64,000 nucleotides of DNA from Woeseiaceae bacterium. GTDB taxonomy: Bacteria > Pseudomonadota > Gammaproteobacteria > Steroidobacterales > Woeseiaceae. Below, piece after piece: positions 1 to 11,297 of this stretch. The notes under the pieces were generated by a model. It saw nothing but the letters and a program-made list of their open reading frames with translations. It ran no database searches and was not told where the DNA came from. The stretch is from the NCBI GenBank assembly GCA_021773135.1, contig JAJFKP010000061.1:1-64000 (forward strand), read 5' to 3'. Within the stretch, counting starts at the first letter, position 1. Each line of letters opens with the position of its first letter. The translations under genes were made by a program, and so were the position numbers.

Positions 1-1
1 C

Positions 2-340
2 AGCGGTCCCTTGGCGGTCAGAGGAATCATACCCCTGACCAACGACGTCGACGTCATCTGCAGTGATGCGGTATGGGAGCAGGTTAGCCAGCTTGGACGT
101 GTTGAGTATCTTCCGGAATACGACGTCAGTATCGTCACCATGTCCGACGGCGCTCTATCATTCGGCACAAAGTGGGGCATTGGAAATTTTAACATCGATG
201 AGCTGATTGCCACGGCAGAGGTCGTGGACGGCCTCCCTTTCGTCAGACTGGAACATGTCATCAGTTACAAGAAAATTCGTTCCAGCGAGAAGGATTTACA
301 ACATCTCGAGGCGCTGGAAAATTTTCGCCGGCAAATATAA
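2..340 (+). CDS. Nucleotidyltransferase-like protein, 3' fragment
   Basis: The frame is open to the left edge of the window, so the 5' part of the gene is missing and the first usable codon (TTG at 11) is probably internal. The visible residues begin SGPLAVRG and continue with TNDVDVI. This G-x-x-A...D-(I/V)-D pattern resembles the substrate loop of nucleotidyltransferase-fold proteins, where the two acidic residues bind the metal. The C-terminal part is rich in charged residues (KKIRSSEKDLQHLEAL), as in proteins of this fold that end in a helix. The family assignment rests on this short motif only; the substrate is unknown. No gene follows before the opposite-strand Sel1 gene at 437. Confidence 0.5.
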   Translation, partial: SGPLAVRGIIPLTNDVDVICSDAVWEQVSQLGRVEYLPEYDVSIVTMSDGALSFGTKWGIGNFNIDELIATAEVVDGLPFVRLEHVISYKKIRSSEKDLQHLEALENFRRQI

Positions 341-436
341 GGAACAGCTTGCAGCATTCTCAATTGTCACAGTTGTAGAAAGCTTGACCAAATGTCGGCG
401 CGCTGCCGTTACTGCCATATGGTAAAGGTAGCTTTT

Positions 437-1285
437 CTATTGCGATAGTTTTAGCAGCGCACCGGGATGACCTTGTTGTGCCGCCCGGCGATACCATCGC
501 ATGGCTTCCTGACTATCCTTAGTGACACCACTTGCACTGGCATACATGGAGGCCAGGTAATACTGCGCCTCCATGTTTCCCTGTTCTGCTGCCAATCTGT
601 ACCAATGCGCCGCTGCTTCGAAATTTTGAGCTACCGCGAGTCCCAATTCATTAAATCTGCCAAGGTTGTATTGTGCGCGTGCATGTCCCTGCTCTGCAGC
701 GCGTCGATACCAATGAGCAGCTGCGCCGACATCCCGCATTACCCCGTAACCCATTTCATGCTGATAGCCAAGGGCATTTTGGGAATCCGCATATCCCTGT
801 TTGGCGGCCTTGCGAAACCAGAGATTGGCCAACTCGTCGTTCTGCTCGACACCTTGGCCGTGCGTGTAGTTGGAAGCTAGGACATGTTGCGCTTTCGCAA
901 AGCCCTGGTTAGCGGCTTGGCGATACCAAAAGGCGGCACGCTCGGGGTCCTTCGCAACGCCGTAACCGTAGGCTAACATGAAACCCATCTTGTACTGCGC
1001 CTCGACATACCCTTGTTCCGCTGCAATAAGATCCCAACACGCCGCTAATGAATCACTTTGCGGCACACCATTGCCGTTACGATAAGACAGGCCCAGGCTC
1101 CATTGCGCTTCCACATCACCCTGCGCCGCAGCAGTTCTGAGGTATCTCGCTTTATCGGAATTCCCAGCTCCCTGCCCGGCGTTCTCACTGCACGAATCAC
1201 ATTCGACAATGCTGCAAGGGGATGCTATCTGGGCGTGCACGGGAATCGCCAAAAACACGACAATTAGCGGGCAAATCATTCGCAT
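437..1285 (-). CDS. Secreted Sel1-like repeat protein
   Basis: The 282-residue product carries six consecutive repeats of about 36 residues with the Sel1 signature (A-x-Y-x-L-G ... G-V-x-x-D ... A-A-x-W-Y-R-x-A-A-x-Q-G), from about residue 60 to the C-terminus. Sel1 repeats are TPR-like alpha-solenoids that act as protein-binding scaffolds. The start is placed at the ATG at 1285 rather than the longer open frame from 1348, because it gives a signal peptide (MRMICPLIVVFLAIPVHA) and has AGGAG about 7 bases upstream. The mature N-terminus has three closely spaced cysteines (CSIVECDSC), which may form a disulfide in the periplasm. No partner is encoded nearby, so the function cannot be stated beyond periplasmic scaffold. 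Confidence 0.85.
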   Translation of the reverse strand: MRMICPLIVVFLAIPVHAQIASPCSIVECDSCSENAGQGAGNSDKARYLRTAAAQGDVEAQWSLGLSYRNGNGVPQSDSLAACWDLIAAEQGYVEAQYKMGFMLAYGYGVAKDPERAAFWYRQAANQGFAKAQHVLASNYTHGQGVEQNDELANLWFRKAAKQGYADSQNALGYQHEMGYGVMRDVGAAAHWYRRAAEQGHARAQYNLGRFNELGLAVAQNFEAAAHWYRLAAEQGNMEAQYYLASMYASASGVTKDSQEAMRWYRRAAQQGHPGALLKLSQ

Positions 1286-1430
1286 GACGCTCTCCTGCTG
1301 AATGTCAGCAGCCCGGCAGACTTCGGGTCCTTCGGGGAGTCGATCCATGGCTTCTCGAGGAAGCGAAGGCCCGTGGCGTTGCGTGCCTGGCTCTGGCCAG
1401 GATCGCCATTTTCAGATTTTAGAAGCGCTA

Positions 1431-1439
1431 ATTATACCA
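1431..1439 (-). promoter_or_regulatory. Candidate extended -10 promoter for the Sel1 gene
   Basis: The minus strand reads TGGTATAAT, a perfect TATAAT hexamer with the TGn extension. It lies about 145 bases upstream of the Sel1 gene start. No good -35 box is visible 16-18 bases further upstream, which is compatible with an extended -10 promoter. It coincides with the final codons of the broken VOC reading frame, so chance occurrence is possible. Confidence 0.35.
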
Positions 1440-1975
1440 TGTGCTCAAAGAGTTTTCGCTGGTGTGATTGATACCTGTACGCTATGAGAAGCTTGTTTCT
1501 TATGCGAATGGTGAGCACTGGTGCGGTCAGAAGCCTTTCTTGCGGTGCGTTTTGATCGTCGCCAGACGTCGAAGTTTCTGCGGCTTCGCCGTCCGCAACG
1601 GGTCTGCTGCCGATGATGCAGAAGCCATTGCCGAACGGGTCGGAACAAAACGCGACCGACGGATGGTCGCCGCCCACGAACTTTTGCTCACATCTTGCAC
1701 CGCCGCCTAATGCGGCAGATAAGACTGCAGAAATCCTCTACCGAGAAATCCACATGAACGGGCGTCCAATGTCGTTCATTGTGACATGCGCCGTTGCTGC
1801 CCTCTGCAGGCCTCGTACCCGCAGGCTTCTCGAGCAGGCCGATTTCCACCTCACCACATTTCAGGATTACGTACCCCTCGACGGGTCGCTTGCTCTTTGC
1901 AAACCCAAAAGTCTCGCAATACAAAGCCAGGCCTTCATCAATGCTGGGGACGTCAATCGACACGGTGTACTTCAT
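1432..1975 (-). pseudogene. VOC (glyoxalase/bleomycin-resistance fold) protein, frameshifted
   Basis: The N-terminal part (1975 down to about 1730) reads MKYTVSIDVPSIDEGLALYCETFGF and continues to TPVHVDFSVEDF, the beta-alpha-beta-beta-beta module of VOC metalloenzymes. The frame then becomes nonsense. Skipping one base around 1729-1734 restores AVLSAALGGGARCEQKFV followed by GGDHPSVAFCSDPFGNGFCIIG, the classic C-terminal VOC motif, in the frame that ends at 1432. So one extra base separates two halves of one gene. The joined protein would be about 180 residues, longer than the usual 120-130, because no stop follows the FCIIG motif, so the tail may also be decayed. Either a real pseudogene or an assembly indel. 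Confidence 0.75.
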
Positions 1976-2038
1976 CCAGCAACTTTATTGGTAAATTGCC
2001 CGGTCACCAATCAGGCGATCGATATACCAGTGTGAAGT

Positions 2039-2060
2039 CCGTCGTCGGAATCGACGACGG
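2039..2060. repeat. Perfect 9-bp inverted repeat (hairpin)
   Basis: CCGTCGTCG and CGACGACGG are separated by a four-base GAAT loop. It lies in the 175-base gap between the META-domain gene (stop at 2151) and the broken VOC gene (start at 1975), both on the minus strand. There is no U-tract on either strand, so it is not a standard intrinsic terminator. It may help end or stabilise the upstream transcript. Confidence 0.55.
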
Positions 2061-2100
2061 CATCCTGGCGCGTTATTTTCGTTTAGTAACTGCGAGTCAT

Positions 2101-2119
2101 CGACACTGTTCGAGTGTCG
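2101..2119. repeat. 7-bp inverted repeat (hairpin)
   Basis: CGACACT and AGTGTCG flank a five-base loop GTTCG. It is the second of three hairpins downstream of the META-domain gene. No T-run follows. Confidence 0.5.
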
Positions 2120-2134
2120 CCTCAGATCACAATC

Positions 2135-2170
2135 TTCCCGGGCACTCGAGTCAGTGTCCACTCCCGGGAA
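2135..2170. repeat. 8-bp inverted repeat spanning the META-gene stop codon
   Basis: TTCCCGGG and CCCGGGAA enclose 20 bases that contain a smaller CACT/AGTG pairing. The structure includes the stop codon of the META-domain gene, so it would form at the 3' end of that message. No U-tract follows on the minus strand. Confidence 0.45.
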
Positions 2171-2594
2171 CCAGTGTGACGATAACATTGCCCTCGCTAT
2201 CAAGCAGGTTGGCGCGATTGCCGTCACTGCTAAAGTCTGTCGTTTGCTGGACCGCTTCCATGAATGCCAGCTCTCGATTCATGATTTCGTCTGAACACGC
2301 CATGCGGGTTGACGCCAGTTGACCGACACCGATACCGGAATCCGATTTTTCCAGTGACCCGGAGAAGCGATTGCAGCCGCCGTGGCCGGTTATGCTGCCA
2401 TCAACTTCAAAAAGAATAAATATGCCGCTGTCTTCAGGTATCGCTGCCGAACCGACTGTTACGGGTCGCCAGCTTATGCCGGTTATTTCCGCGCCACCTC
2501 CGCCCACCATGCTCATTTGCCGCCCTTGCAGCATGACGAGGGCGAAACCGGCGAGAAACAGCAAAAAGAATACAAACCCCATCATCGATTTCAT
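2151..2594 (-). CDS. META-domain (HslJ/DUF306-like) membrane-anchored protein
   Basis: From the ATG at 2594 the product is 147 residues. It starts MKSMMGFVFFLLFLAGFALVML, a membrane anchor or signal segment. The rest resembles the META domain of HslJ-type proteins: ISWRPVTV near the start of the domain, then a central GGCNRFSG motif, then a conserved pair of cysteines (GGCN and MACSDEIM), and an ELAFMEAVQQT helix. META-domain proteins are envelope proteins of uncertain function; HslJ is linked to heat-shock and novobiocin tolerance in E. coli. The open frame extends to 2684, but this start gives a clean anchor. The gene faces away from the next gene across about 300 bases. Confidence 0.75.
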   Translation of the reverse strand: MKSMMGFVFFLLFLAGFALVMLQGRQMSMVGGGGAEITGISWRPVTVGSAAIPEDSGIFILFEVDGSITGHGGCNRFSGSLEKSDSGIGVGQLASTRMACSDEIMNRELAFMEAVQQTTDFSSDGNRANLLDSEGNVIVTLVPGSGH

Positions 2595-2893
2595 TTTATC
2601 ACTCGTCGTATCTGTGTTTGGCGGAACCTGAAAACACGCGCACGTACAGGTTCCTGACAATTCGTCACAACCATGCAGGCTCAAGCGGCAACCGGCCTGA
2701 TCGCAGCTGTCGCCATGAATTTACTGAGTTGCAACTGTACCTGACATAATCATAAGCGAATTCAACCGTCCGTTGCGTGACACGCTTAGAAGAATTTAAC
2801 AGCGATTTTTGCGAGAATTCGGGCACTAACAAGAATAACTGCATGACCCGAAATGACAATGTGACTGGCACCATGGACCAAGGGAGGCAGGTC
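2595..2893. other. Divergent intergenic region
   Basis: About 300 bases between the META-domain gene (minus) and the secreted hypothetical gene (plus). It must hold both promoters. A CATAAT hexamer inside TGACATAATCATAAG (about 2743) is a possible -10 toward the plus-strand gene, but I see no convincing -35 box. No RNA gene or repeat is visible. Confidence 0.4.
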
Positions 2894-3358
2894 TTGAAAG
2901 GTACACTTTCTATTGCGCTCCTCGTTCTCGTTGCGCTGCTGCCGGTGGCGAGTAAAGCAGACGAAGAAATACAGTCTGAGTCCGAAACGGCTGCTCCTGA
3001 TGCAACTACCCCTACTTTCGACTCATTGCAAACCGATTCAAAGTACGCGCCGCGTTGGCGCCTGTTGCAGCGACCGTTAACAACCGCCTATTCTGAAAAC
3101 TGGTCGAACCCAATGTCAGATATTCATTTTCTCGACGCCAGCACTATGGCACGCGTTACCAGGATGCGAAAGCTGTCGCTGTTGACATTGGCTCGTGCCG
3201 GTCAGGGGCGCCTGTTCCTGGGTGTCAGTGAAAAAGGCGTTTTAGGCGTTCACTTCAGCGCTATTGCGCTGCGCGGTAATGATGACTACGTGGAACTGGC
3301 CCGAATGCCTTACCTGACTCCTGCCGAAGATGAAGAAGCAGAGGGTAATTTCAATTAG
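2894..3358 (+). CDS. Secreted protein of unknown function
   Basis: I do not recognise this family. I place the start at TTG 2894, because GGGAGG lies six bases upstream and the resulting N-terminus ([22 protein letters not shown]) is a typical signal peptide. An in-frame ATG at 2873 and longer starts are also open. The mature part is about 130 residues: an acidic Ser/Glu/Ala/Thr-rich linker, then a compact domain with [32 protein letters not shown], which looks like alternating beta strands, and an acidic tail. The stop codon overlaps the stop of metH by 4 bases on opposite strands (TTAG). Confidence 0.65.
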   Translation: MKGTLSIALLVLVALLPVASKADEEIQSESETAAPDATTPTFDSLQTDSKYAPRWRLLQRPLTTAYSENWSNPMSDIHFLDASTMARVTRMRKLSLLTLARAGQGRLFLGVSEKGVLGVHFSAIALRGNDDYVELARMPYLTPAEDEEAEGNFN

Positions 3359-6300
3359 GCAGCATCGGCCTTCTTGGGGTCGTAACCCAGATTAGGCGCC
3401 AGCCAACGCTCCGCCTCAGCCAAAGTAAATCCTTTTCGTTCGGCAAATGATGAGACCTGCTCGCGCGATATCTTACCAACAGAAAAATAGCGGGCCTCTG
3501 GATGGGAAAAGTAAAAGCCACTAACCGCTGCCGTAGGAATCATTGCAAACGATTCCGTTAACTTGAGACCGATTGACTTCTCAACGTCGAGGAGGCGCCA
3601 GAGCCTGCCCTTCTCAGTATGATCCGGGCAGGCAGGATAACCAGGCGCAGGGCGAATACCGCGATACTGCTCGGCAATCAACGCATCAATTTTGAGATCT
3701 TCACTATTGTCGTACGCCCAGAACTCTTTGCGTGTGCGCTCGTGCATGAATTCCGCCAGCGCTTCTGCCAGCCGGTCTGCAAGTGCTTTCAACATGATAC
3801 TGCTGTAATCGTCGAGTTCAGCTTCGAAGCGTGCAACGTGTTCGTCAATGCCAATTCCGGCCGTCGCGGCGAAGGCACCAATGTAGTCAGAAACACCGCT
3901 TGAGACTGGCGCCACATAGTCAGCCAGGCAGAAGTGGTGCTGACCAGCGGGTTTGCTCCTCTGTTGTCTGAGATGAGACAAGCGTACGAGCTCCTGCTCT
4001 CTCGCGTCATCACTGAACACCCGAAGATCATCATGGTCAATCGAGTTCGCCGGGAAAAACCCAAGCACCGCGTTTGCTTTCAGCCATTTCTCGGCCACGA
4101 TCTTGTCCAGCATGACTGACGCGTCGCTGAAGAGAGATCGCGCAGCCTCACCGACTACCGGGTCGCTCAGGATTGCCGGATACTTGCCATGGAATTCCCA
4201 GGCATTAAAAAACGGCATCCAGTCAATGTAGTCTGTAAGTATCGCAAGGTCGATATCCTCGAAAATGCGTGTACCCGTGAAAGTTGGAACCGGAGGTGTA
4301 TAGGTGTTCCAGTCAACCGGAAACCGGTTGTCCCTCGCCTGCTGCAGTGACAATTGTGGCGACAGCCGTGTTTTGCCGGCGTGTCGTTCACGTCTTTGCG
4401 CATTCTCCTCGCGCGTTTTCAGGACAAGTGCCGCTCGGGTATCTGTCTCCGTCAGCGCCTGCGCCACGCCAACCGATCTCGATGCGTCCTTAACGTAGAT
4501 GACGGGACCTTCGTAATTGGGTTCGATTTTTACGGCTGTATGTGCGGGCGAAGTGGTCGCGCCGCCGATCAGCAATGGCAAGTCAAAATCGAGTCGCTCC
4601 ATCTCGCTCGCAACATGCACCATCTCATCCAGGGACGGCGTGATCAGCCCGGACAATCCGATTATCTGCGCGTTTTCGCGACGTGCGGTTTCAAGGATTT
4701 TCTCGCAGGAGACCATGACGCCGAGATCGATTACCTCGAAGTTGTTGCACTGCAGGACTACTCCGACAATGTTTTTGCCAATATCGTGAACATCACCTTT
4801 CACAGTGGCCATGACGATTTTGCCGTTTGTTTCTACGACCCCACCCTTTTCTTCTTCGATAAATGGCACCAGGTGCCCAACCGCTTTTTTCATGACCCGT
4901 GCGGATTTAACGACCTGTGGCAAGAACATCTTGCCTTCACCAAACAAATCGCCAACGACATTCATTCCAGACATAAGCGGCCCTTCGATGACATCGAGCG
5001 GCCGGGTAGCCGCCAATCGGGCCAGTTCGGTATCCTCAACGATAAACTCGTCTATGCCGTTCACGAGCGCGTGTTCGAGACGCTTGCCGACGTCGTTCTC
5101 ACGCCAGCTCATGTCTTTGGCCTTTGCGTTTTGCCCGCCGGCCTTACCTTTATAGCCCTCCGCGACGTCCAGCAGTCTTTCGGTCGCATCGTCTCGACGA
5201 TTCAGCACGACGTCCTCTACGGCATTGCGCAGTGATTCAGGAAGATCCTGGTAAATGGCCAGTTGTCCGGCATTGACAATCCCCATATCCATACCCGCCT
5301 TTATCGCGTGGTACAGAAACACCGAATGTATGGCTTCGCGAACAAGGTTATTGCCGCGAAACGAAAACGAGACGTTGCTGACACCGCCACTGACGAGAGC
5401 ATGAGGCAGAAGCTTTTTGATGCGGCGGGTTGCCTCAATAAAATCGAGACCGTAGCTATTGTGCTCTTCGATTCCGGTCGCGACCGCGAAAATATTGGGA
5501 TCGAAAATAATATCCGCAGGATCAAAACCTACCTTATCGACCAATATGTCGTAGGAGCGTTTACATATATTTACCTTTCGATCGACACTATCAGCCTGGC
5601 CCTTCTCATCAAATGCCATAACGATAACGGCAGCGCCATAATCACGCACCAGCCTCGCCTGACTAATGAATATGTCCTCGCCTTCCTTGAGACTGATCGA
5701 ATTAACGACGCCTTTGCCCTGCACGCACTGGAGGCCGGCCTCGATGACAGACCACTTTGACGAATCGATCATGACCGGGACGCGTGCCACATCCGGTTCG
5801 GATGAAATCAGGTTCAGGTACGTCACCATGGCATGCTCGGAGTCCAGCATACCCTCGTCCATGTTGACGTCGACAATCTGCGCACCATTTTCGACCTGCT
5901 GGCGTGCAACCTGTACGGCATCACCGTAATTTCCCGCCTCGATCAACTTGCGAAACACCGCGGACCCGGTAACGTTGCTGCGCTCGCCTACGTTCACGAA
6001 CAGGTCATCCGGACCGAGATTGACCGGCTCAAGTCCGGACAACCGGCAGCGTACAGCGACCTCGGGTACCTGCCGCGGCGATTTTCCGTCAATTTCGTCG
6101 CGCAACGCACTGATATGAGCCGGCGTCGTGCCACAACACCCGCCGACGAGATTAACCAGCCCACTCGTGACAAATTCGCCAACCACCTCGGCCATATGTT
6201 CAGGTGACTCATCGTATTCACCAAACTCATTCGGCAATCCTGCATTCGGATGCGCGCTGACATAAGTATCGGCAATGCGCGACAACTCTGCGACGTAGGG

Positions 6301-7067
6301 CCGCAGGTCATCGGCTCCGAGCGCACAGTTCAGGCCAATCATGAAAGGGTCTGCATGCCTGACGGAGTTCCAGAATGCCTCGGTCGTCTGACCTGACAGG
6401 GTGCGGCCTGATGCATCGGTAATCGTTCCCGAGATCATGACGGGCAAAGTGACGCCGGTGGTTTCGAAACTGCGCTTTATGGCAAATATTGCTGCCTTGG
6501 CATTCAGCGTGTCGAAGATGGTTTCCACCATCAAGAAATCGGCACCGCCTTCAATGAGTGCTGTTGCTGCATGCTGATAGGTCTCGGCGAGCTGAGCAAA
6601 AGTAATGTTGCGAAAGCCCGGATCGTTGACATCGGGCGAGATGGACGCGGTCCTGTTTGCCGGTCCGAGCACACCGGCAACATAGCGGAGTTGCCCGGTC
6701 GCGGCAGCACAAGCATCGGCTGCGTGCCGGGCAAGTTTCGCTGCTGCTGTATTCAGTTCGGTAACCAGCGATTCCATGCCGTAGTCACCCATCGATGGTG
6801 AATTGGCATTAAAGGTGTTGGTCTCGATAATATCGGCGCCAGCTTCGAGAAATTGTCCGTGTATATCTGCAATTATTTCGGGCTGAGTTAAGGTCAACAG
6901 ATCATTGTTACCCTTCAGGTCCGACGGCCAGTCCTTGAAACGCTCGCCACGATAATCTTCTTCCTTGAGCTTGAAGCTCTGAATCATCGTGCCCATGGCA
7001 CCGTCAAGAAGAAGCGTGCGCTCGCGCAGTGCCTGTTTTAATGACTCTATTCGAGACTGTCTTTCCA

Positions 7068-7068
<1 letters not shown>
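3355..7068 (-). CDS. metH: Cobalamin-dependent methionine synthase
   Basis: MetH transfers the methyl group of 5-methyltetrahydrofolate to homocysteine through enzyme-bound methylcobalamin. The 1237-residue product has all four modules in order. The homocysteine domain carries zinc ligands Cys248 (GLNCALG) and Cys311-Cys312 ([10 protein letters not shown]). The folate/pterin domain contains [12 protein letters not shown] from about residue 358. The cobalamin domain has [10 protein letters not shown] at about residue 760, where His is the lower cobalt ligand, and [14 protein letters not shown]. The C-terminal reactivation domain has [15 protein letters not shown], which binds SAM. Length matches E. 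coli MetH (1227). The start ATG shares one base with the metF stop (TAATG), so the two are translationally coupled. No cobalamin riboswitch is visible upstream. Confidence 0.98.
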
Positions 7069-8847
<1,779 letters not shown>

Positions 8848-8850
8848 AAA

Positions 8851-8872
8851 TATATAAACATTTTTTTATATA
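8851..8872 (-). promoter_or_regulatory. AT-rich inverted repeat, candidate operator of the metF-metH operon
   Basis: TATATAAA and TTTATATA form a perfect 8-bp inverted repeat around a six-base spacer, and the right arm is also part of a 10-bp palindrome (TTTATATAAA). It ends 4 bases before the regulator ATG at 8847. Local composition is far more AT-rich than the surroundings. It is a suitable site for an ArsR-type dimer and overlaps TATAAA-like -10 sequences, so binding would block transcription. Function is inferred. Confidence 0.5.
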
Positions 8873-8949
8873 AATCTGCAAACAGTCTATCACGCGCTCA
8901 GCCAATTCGGGAGTAGCAGCGTTCGCAAACGGGAACTCGCAGCGGCGAA

Positions 8950-9822
8950 TCAGTGAATTGAAGCGCTGCCTTTTTGTACCTGATCTGCAAACACCCGGCT
9001 GACATCAACCGAGTCGAACACGCGCCTGCGGCCACAGAACTCGCAGGTCACCTCGACGCGCCCTGACTCAGCGAACGCGGCCCGCGTCTCTGCCTCGCCA
9101 AGCATCCGCAGGACTTCTTCAACTCTGGACTGCGTGCAGCGACAATGAAAACGCACCGGCCTTGCGTGAAATACGCGTAGGTCATCCTCAGCAAACAGCT
9201 TCTGCAGTAGCTGCGAGGTTGCACCTTCCGCCAGGTCCTGCGCGCGCAAGGTAGCGATCAGGAAACCGAGTCGCCGCCAGTCATCTTCCGCGATGGGTTG
9301 TTCGCCTGGCATTTGTTGCAACAGTATTCCGCCACAGAAAGTCGCTTCGCTGACGATCGCGAGATGGCTGGGAACCTGCACCGACCTTGCGAAGTAATTT
9401 TCCAGACTGGCGGCAAGCGAATCCGGGCAGATTTCCACAATTCCCTGGTACGGACGCTCCATGGCACCGGCATCAACAGTGACCGCGCAGCGGGCATTGG
9501 TGACCATGCTGGCGAAAGTCGCATCGTCGGGCACCTCGGTCGCCGTCGCCATGCCGCGGATATCCAGACTGTCGGTGCTTTGCATGACGAGCATTGCAAG
9601 CGGCCCGTTGCCCGTTACCTGCAGCGTTACCGATCCGTCGAATTTTAAACTTTGTGCAATCAACGTCGTCGCGGCAGCAGACTGACCAAGCACATCTGCG
9701 ACGGGGCCGGGGTATTTGTGCTCGCCCTGCATTCTTTGCCAGGCAACATCAAGTTGCACCAGCGCACCTCGCACATTGAGGGCGTCGAACACAAATGGAA
9801 TAACTGAATCTTTGGATGACAT
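8950..9822 (-). CDS. hslO: Hsp33 redox-regulated chaperonin
   Basis: Hsp33 is a cytosolic holdase activated when its C-terminal zinc centre is oxidised. The 290-residue product contains the four zinc cysteines in the family pattern: Cys227-x-Cys229 (FHCRCTQ) and Cys260-x-x-Cys263 (VTCEFCGR). The N-terminal core includes LGQSAAATTLIAQSLKFDG and the middle has ATFCGGILLQQMPG, both typical of HslO. Length matches E. coli (about 292). It starts 35 bases after the gatB stop on the same strand, so it may be transcribed with gatCAB, but a promoter in the gap cannot be excluded. Confidence 0.96.
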   Translation of the reverse strand: MSSKDSVIPFVFDALNVRGALVQLDVAWQRMQGEHKYPGPVADVLGQSAAATTLIAQSLKFDGSVTLQVTGNGPLAMLVMQSTDSLDIRGMATATEVPDDATFASMVTNARCAVTVDAGAMERPYQGIVEICPDSLAASLENYFARSVQVPSHLAIVSEATFCGGILLQQMPGEQPIAEDDWRRLGFLIATLRAQDLAEGATSQLLQKLFAEDDLRVFHARPVRFHCRCTQSRVEEVLRMLGEAETRAAFAESGRVEVTCEFCGRRRVFDSVDVSRVFADQVQKGSASIH

Positions 9823-9857
9823 GTTTAGCGTGAACCGGGCTTTCGTTTCAAAAATCT

Positions 9858-11297
9858 CTAGGACAGTTTCTGCCTGATAATTTCGTTGACCTGGCCGGGA
9901 TTGGCTTTCCCGCCGGTTTCCTTCATTACCTGCCCGACAAAGAAACCCAATAGCCTGTCCTTGCCGGCACGATACTCGGCGACCTGCCCTGGGTTCGCAT
10001 CAATCACGGCGTCTACTATCGCTTCGATCGCGGAATTGTCCGTAATTTGTTGCAGCCCTTTCGCTGCGATTATCTCGTCTGCAGTGCCCTCACCTGCCCA
10101 CATTGCATCGAATACTTCTTTCGCAATCTTGCCGGAAATGGTGTTGTCCGCAATGCGGTTCAGCAAAACGGCCAACGCATCGGCCGCGATATGGCTGTCC
10201 TGTATGTCTAAGCCGTCCTTGTTGAGTAACGCAGACAAATCGCCGATTACCCAGTTGGCTGCTAACTGCGGCCGGGTAGCGGACTTCTCGACGACGACTT
10301 CAAAGTAGTCGGACAACGGTCGGCTGACGGTCAGTATGTCAGCGTCTGCCTCCTTCAATTCATACCGGTCGACGAAGCGCTGCTTTTTTGCATCCGGCAG
10401 TTCAGGCAGCGTCTGCCGAACCGCCTCAATAAATTCGGCGTCCAGCACAACCGGTAGCAGGTCGGGGTCCGGGAAATACCGGTAGTCGTTGGCTTCTTCC
10501 TTGGAACGCATCGACCGCGTCTCATCGTTGTCTGAATCATAGAGCCTGGTTTCCTGAACGACCTCGCCACCGTCCTCAATGATCTCTATCTGGCGTTCGA
10601 CCTCGAAATTGATTGCCTTCTCGACGAAGCGAAATGAATTCAGGTTCTTGATCTCGGCCCGCGTGCCCAGTTTCTCCTGCCCAAGCGGGCGAACCGACAC
10701 ATTGGCATCACAGCGGAAGGAGCCCTCCTGCATGTTGCCGTCTGATATTTCAAGGTAGCGGACGATCGAATGAATTTTCCGCATGTAGGCCACCGCCTCT
10801 TTCGCCGAACCCAGTTCCGGTTCCGACACAATTTCCAGCAATGGCGTACCAGCGCGATTCAGATCGATTCCCGAAGAATTTTCAAATCCTGTATGTATTG
10901 ATTTACCGGCGTCTTCTTCAAGATGCGCGCGCGTTATTCCGATACGTTTTTCAACGCCGTTTTCATCGAGGATATGAAGCTCGCCGCCCTCGACGATGGG
11001 TAACTCGTACTGGCTGATCTGATAACCCTTCGGCAAATCAGGATAGAAGTAGTTCTTGCGTGCGAAGATGGAGCGTTCCGCGACGCGCGCATTGATCGCG
11101 AGTCCGAACTTGGCGGCCATGCGGACGACCTCGGCGTTCAGGACCGGCAATACACCCGGGTAACCTAGGTCGACAAGGTTCGCCTGTGTATTGGGCTCCG
11201 CACCGTAAGCAGTTGAAGATCCGGAGAAAATCTTGCTCCTGGTTGCAAGCTGCGTGTGAATCTCGAGGCCAATGACCACTTCCCAGCGCCCGCTCAC
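9858..11297 (-). CDS. gatB: Aspartyl/glutamyl-tRNA(Asn/Gln) amidotransferase subunit B
   Basis: GatB recognises misacylated Glu-tRNA(Gln) or Asp-tRNA(Asn), phosphorylates the acyl group and accepts ammonia from GatA. The 479-residue product has the family start [34 protein letters not shown], the zinc/kinase-cradle region ([22 protein letters not shown]) and the C-terminal YqeY-like tail ([28 protein letters not shown]) that binds tRNA. Length agrees with other GatB (about 477). Its ATG overlaps the gatA stop by 4 bases. Confidence 0.98.
   Translation of the reverse strand: MSGRWEVVIGLEIHTQLATRSKIFSGSSTAYGAEPNTQANLVDLGYPGVLPVLNAEVVRMAAKFGLAINARVAERSIFARKNYFYPDLPKGYQISQYELPIVEGGELHILDENGVEKRIGITRAHLEEDAGKSIHTGFENSSGIDLNRAGTPLLEIVSEPELGSAKEAVAYMRKIHSIVRYLEISDGNMQEGSFRCDANVSVRPLGQEKLGTRAEIKNLNSFRFVEKAINFEVERQIEIIEDGGEVVQETRLYDSDNDETRSMRSKEEANDYRYFPDPDLLPVVLDAEFIEAVRQTLPELPDAKKQRFVDRYELKEADADILTVSRPLSDYFEVVVEKSATRPQLAANWVIGDLSALLNKDGLDIQDSHIAADALAVLLNRIADNTISGKIAKEVFDAMWAGEGTADEIIAAKGLQQITDNSAIEAIVDAVIDANPGQVAEYRAGKDRLLGFFVGQVMKETGGKANPGQVNEIIRQKLS

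Noticed and set aside
1286-1430. Hairpin CCTGG/CCAGG in the Sel1 leader as a terminator
   Set aside because: No T-run follows in either direction.
4354-5235. Long plus-strand open frame (293 residues) opposite metH
   Set aside because: It lies wholly inside the metH coding sequence, is not similar to any family I know, and metH has complete domain motifs on the other strand.
8848-8949. Cobalamin or SAM riboswitch upstream of the metF-metH operon
   Set aside because: The gap is 102 bases with no B12-box or SAM-box-like conserved segments; the AT-rich palindrome explains it better.
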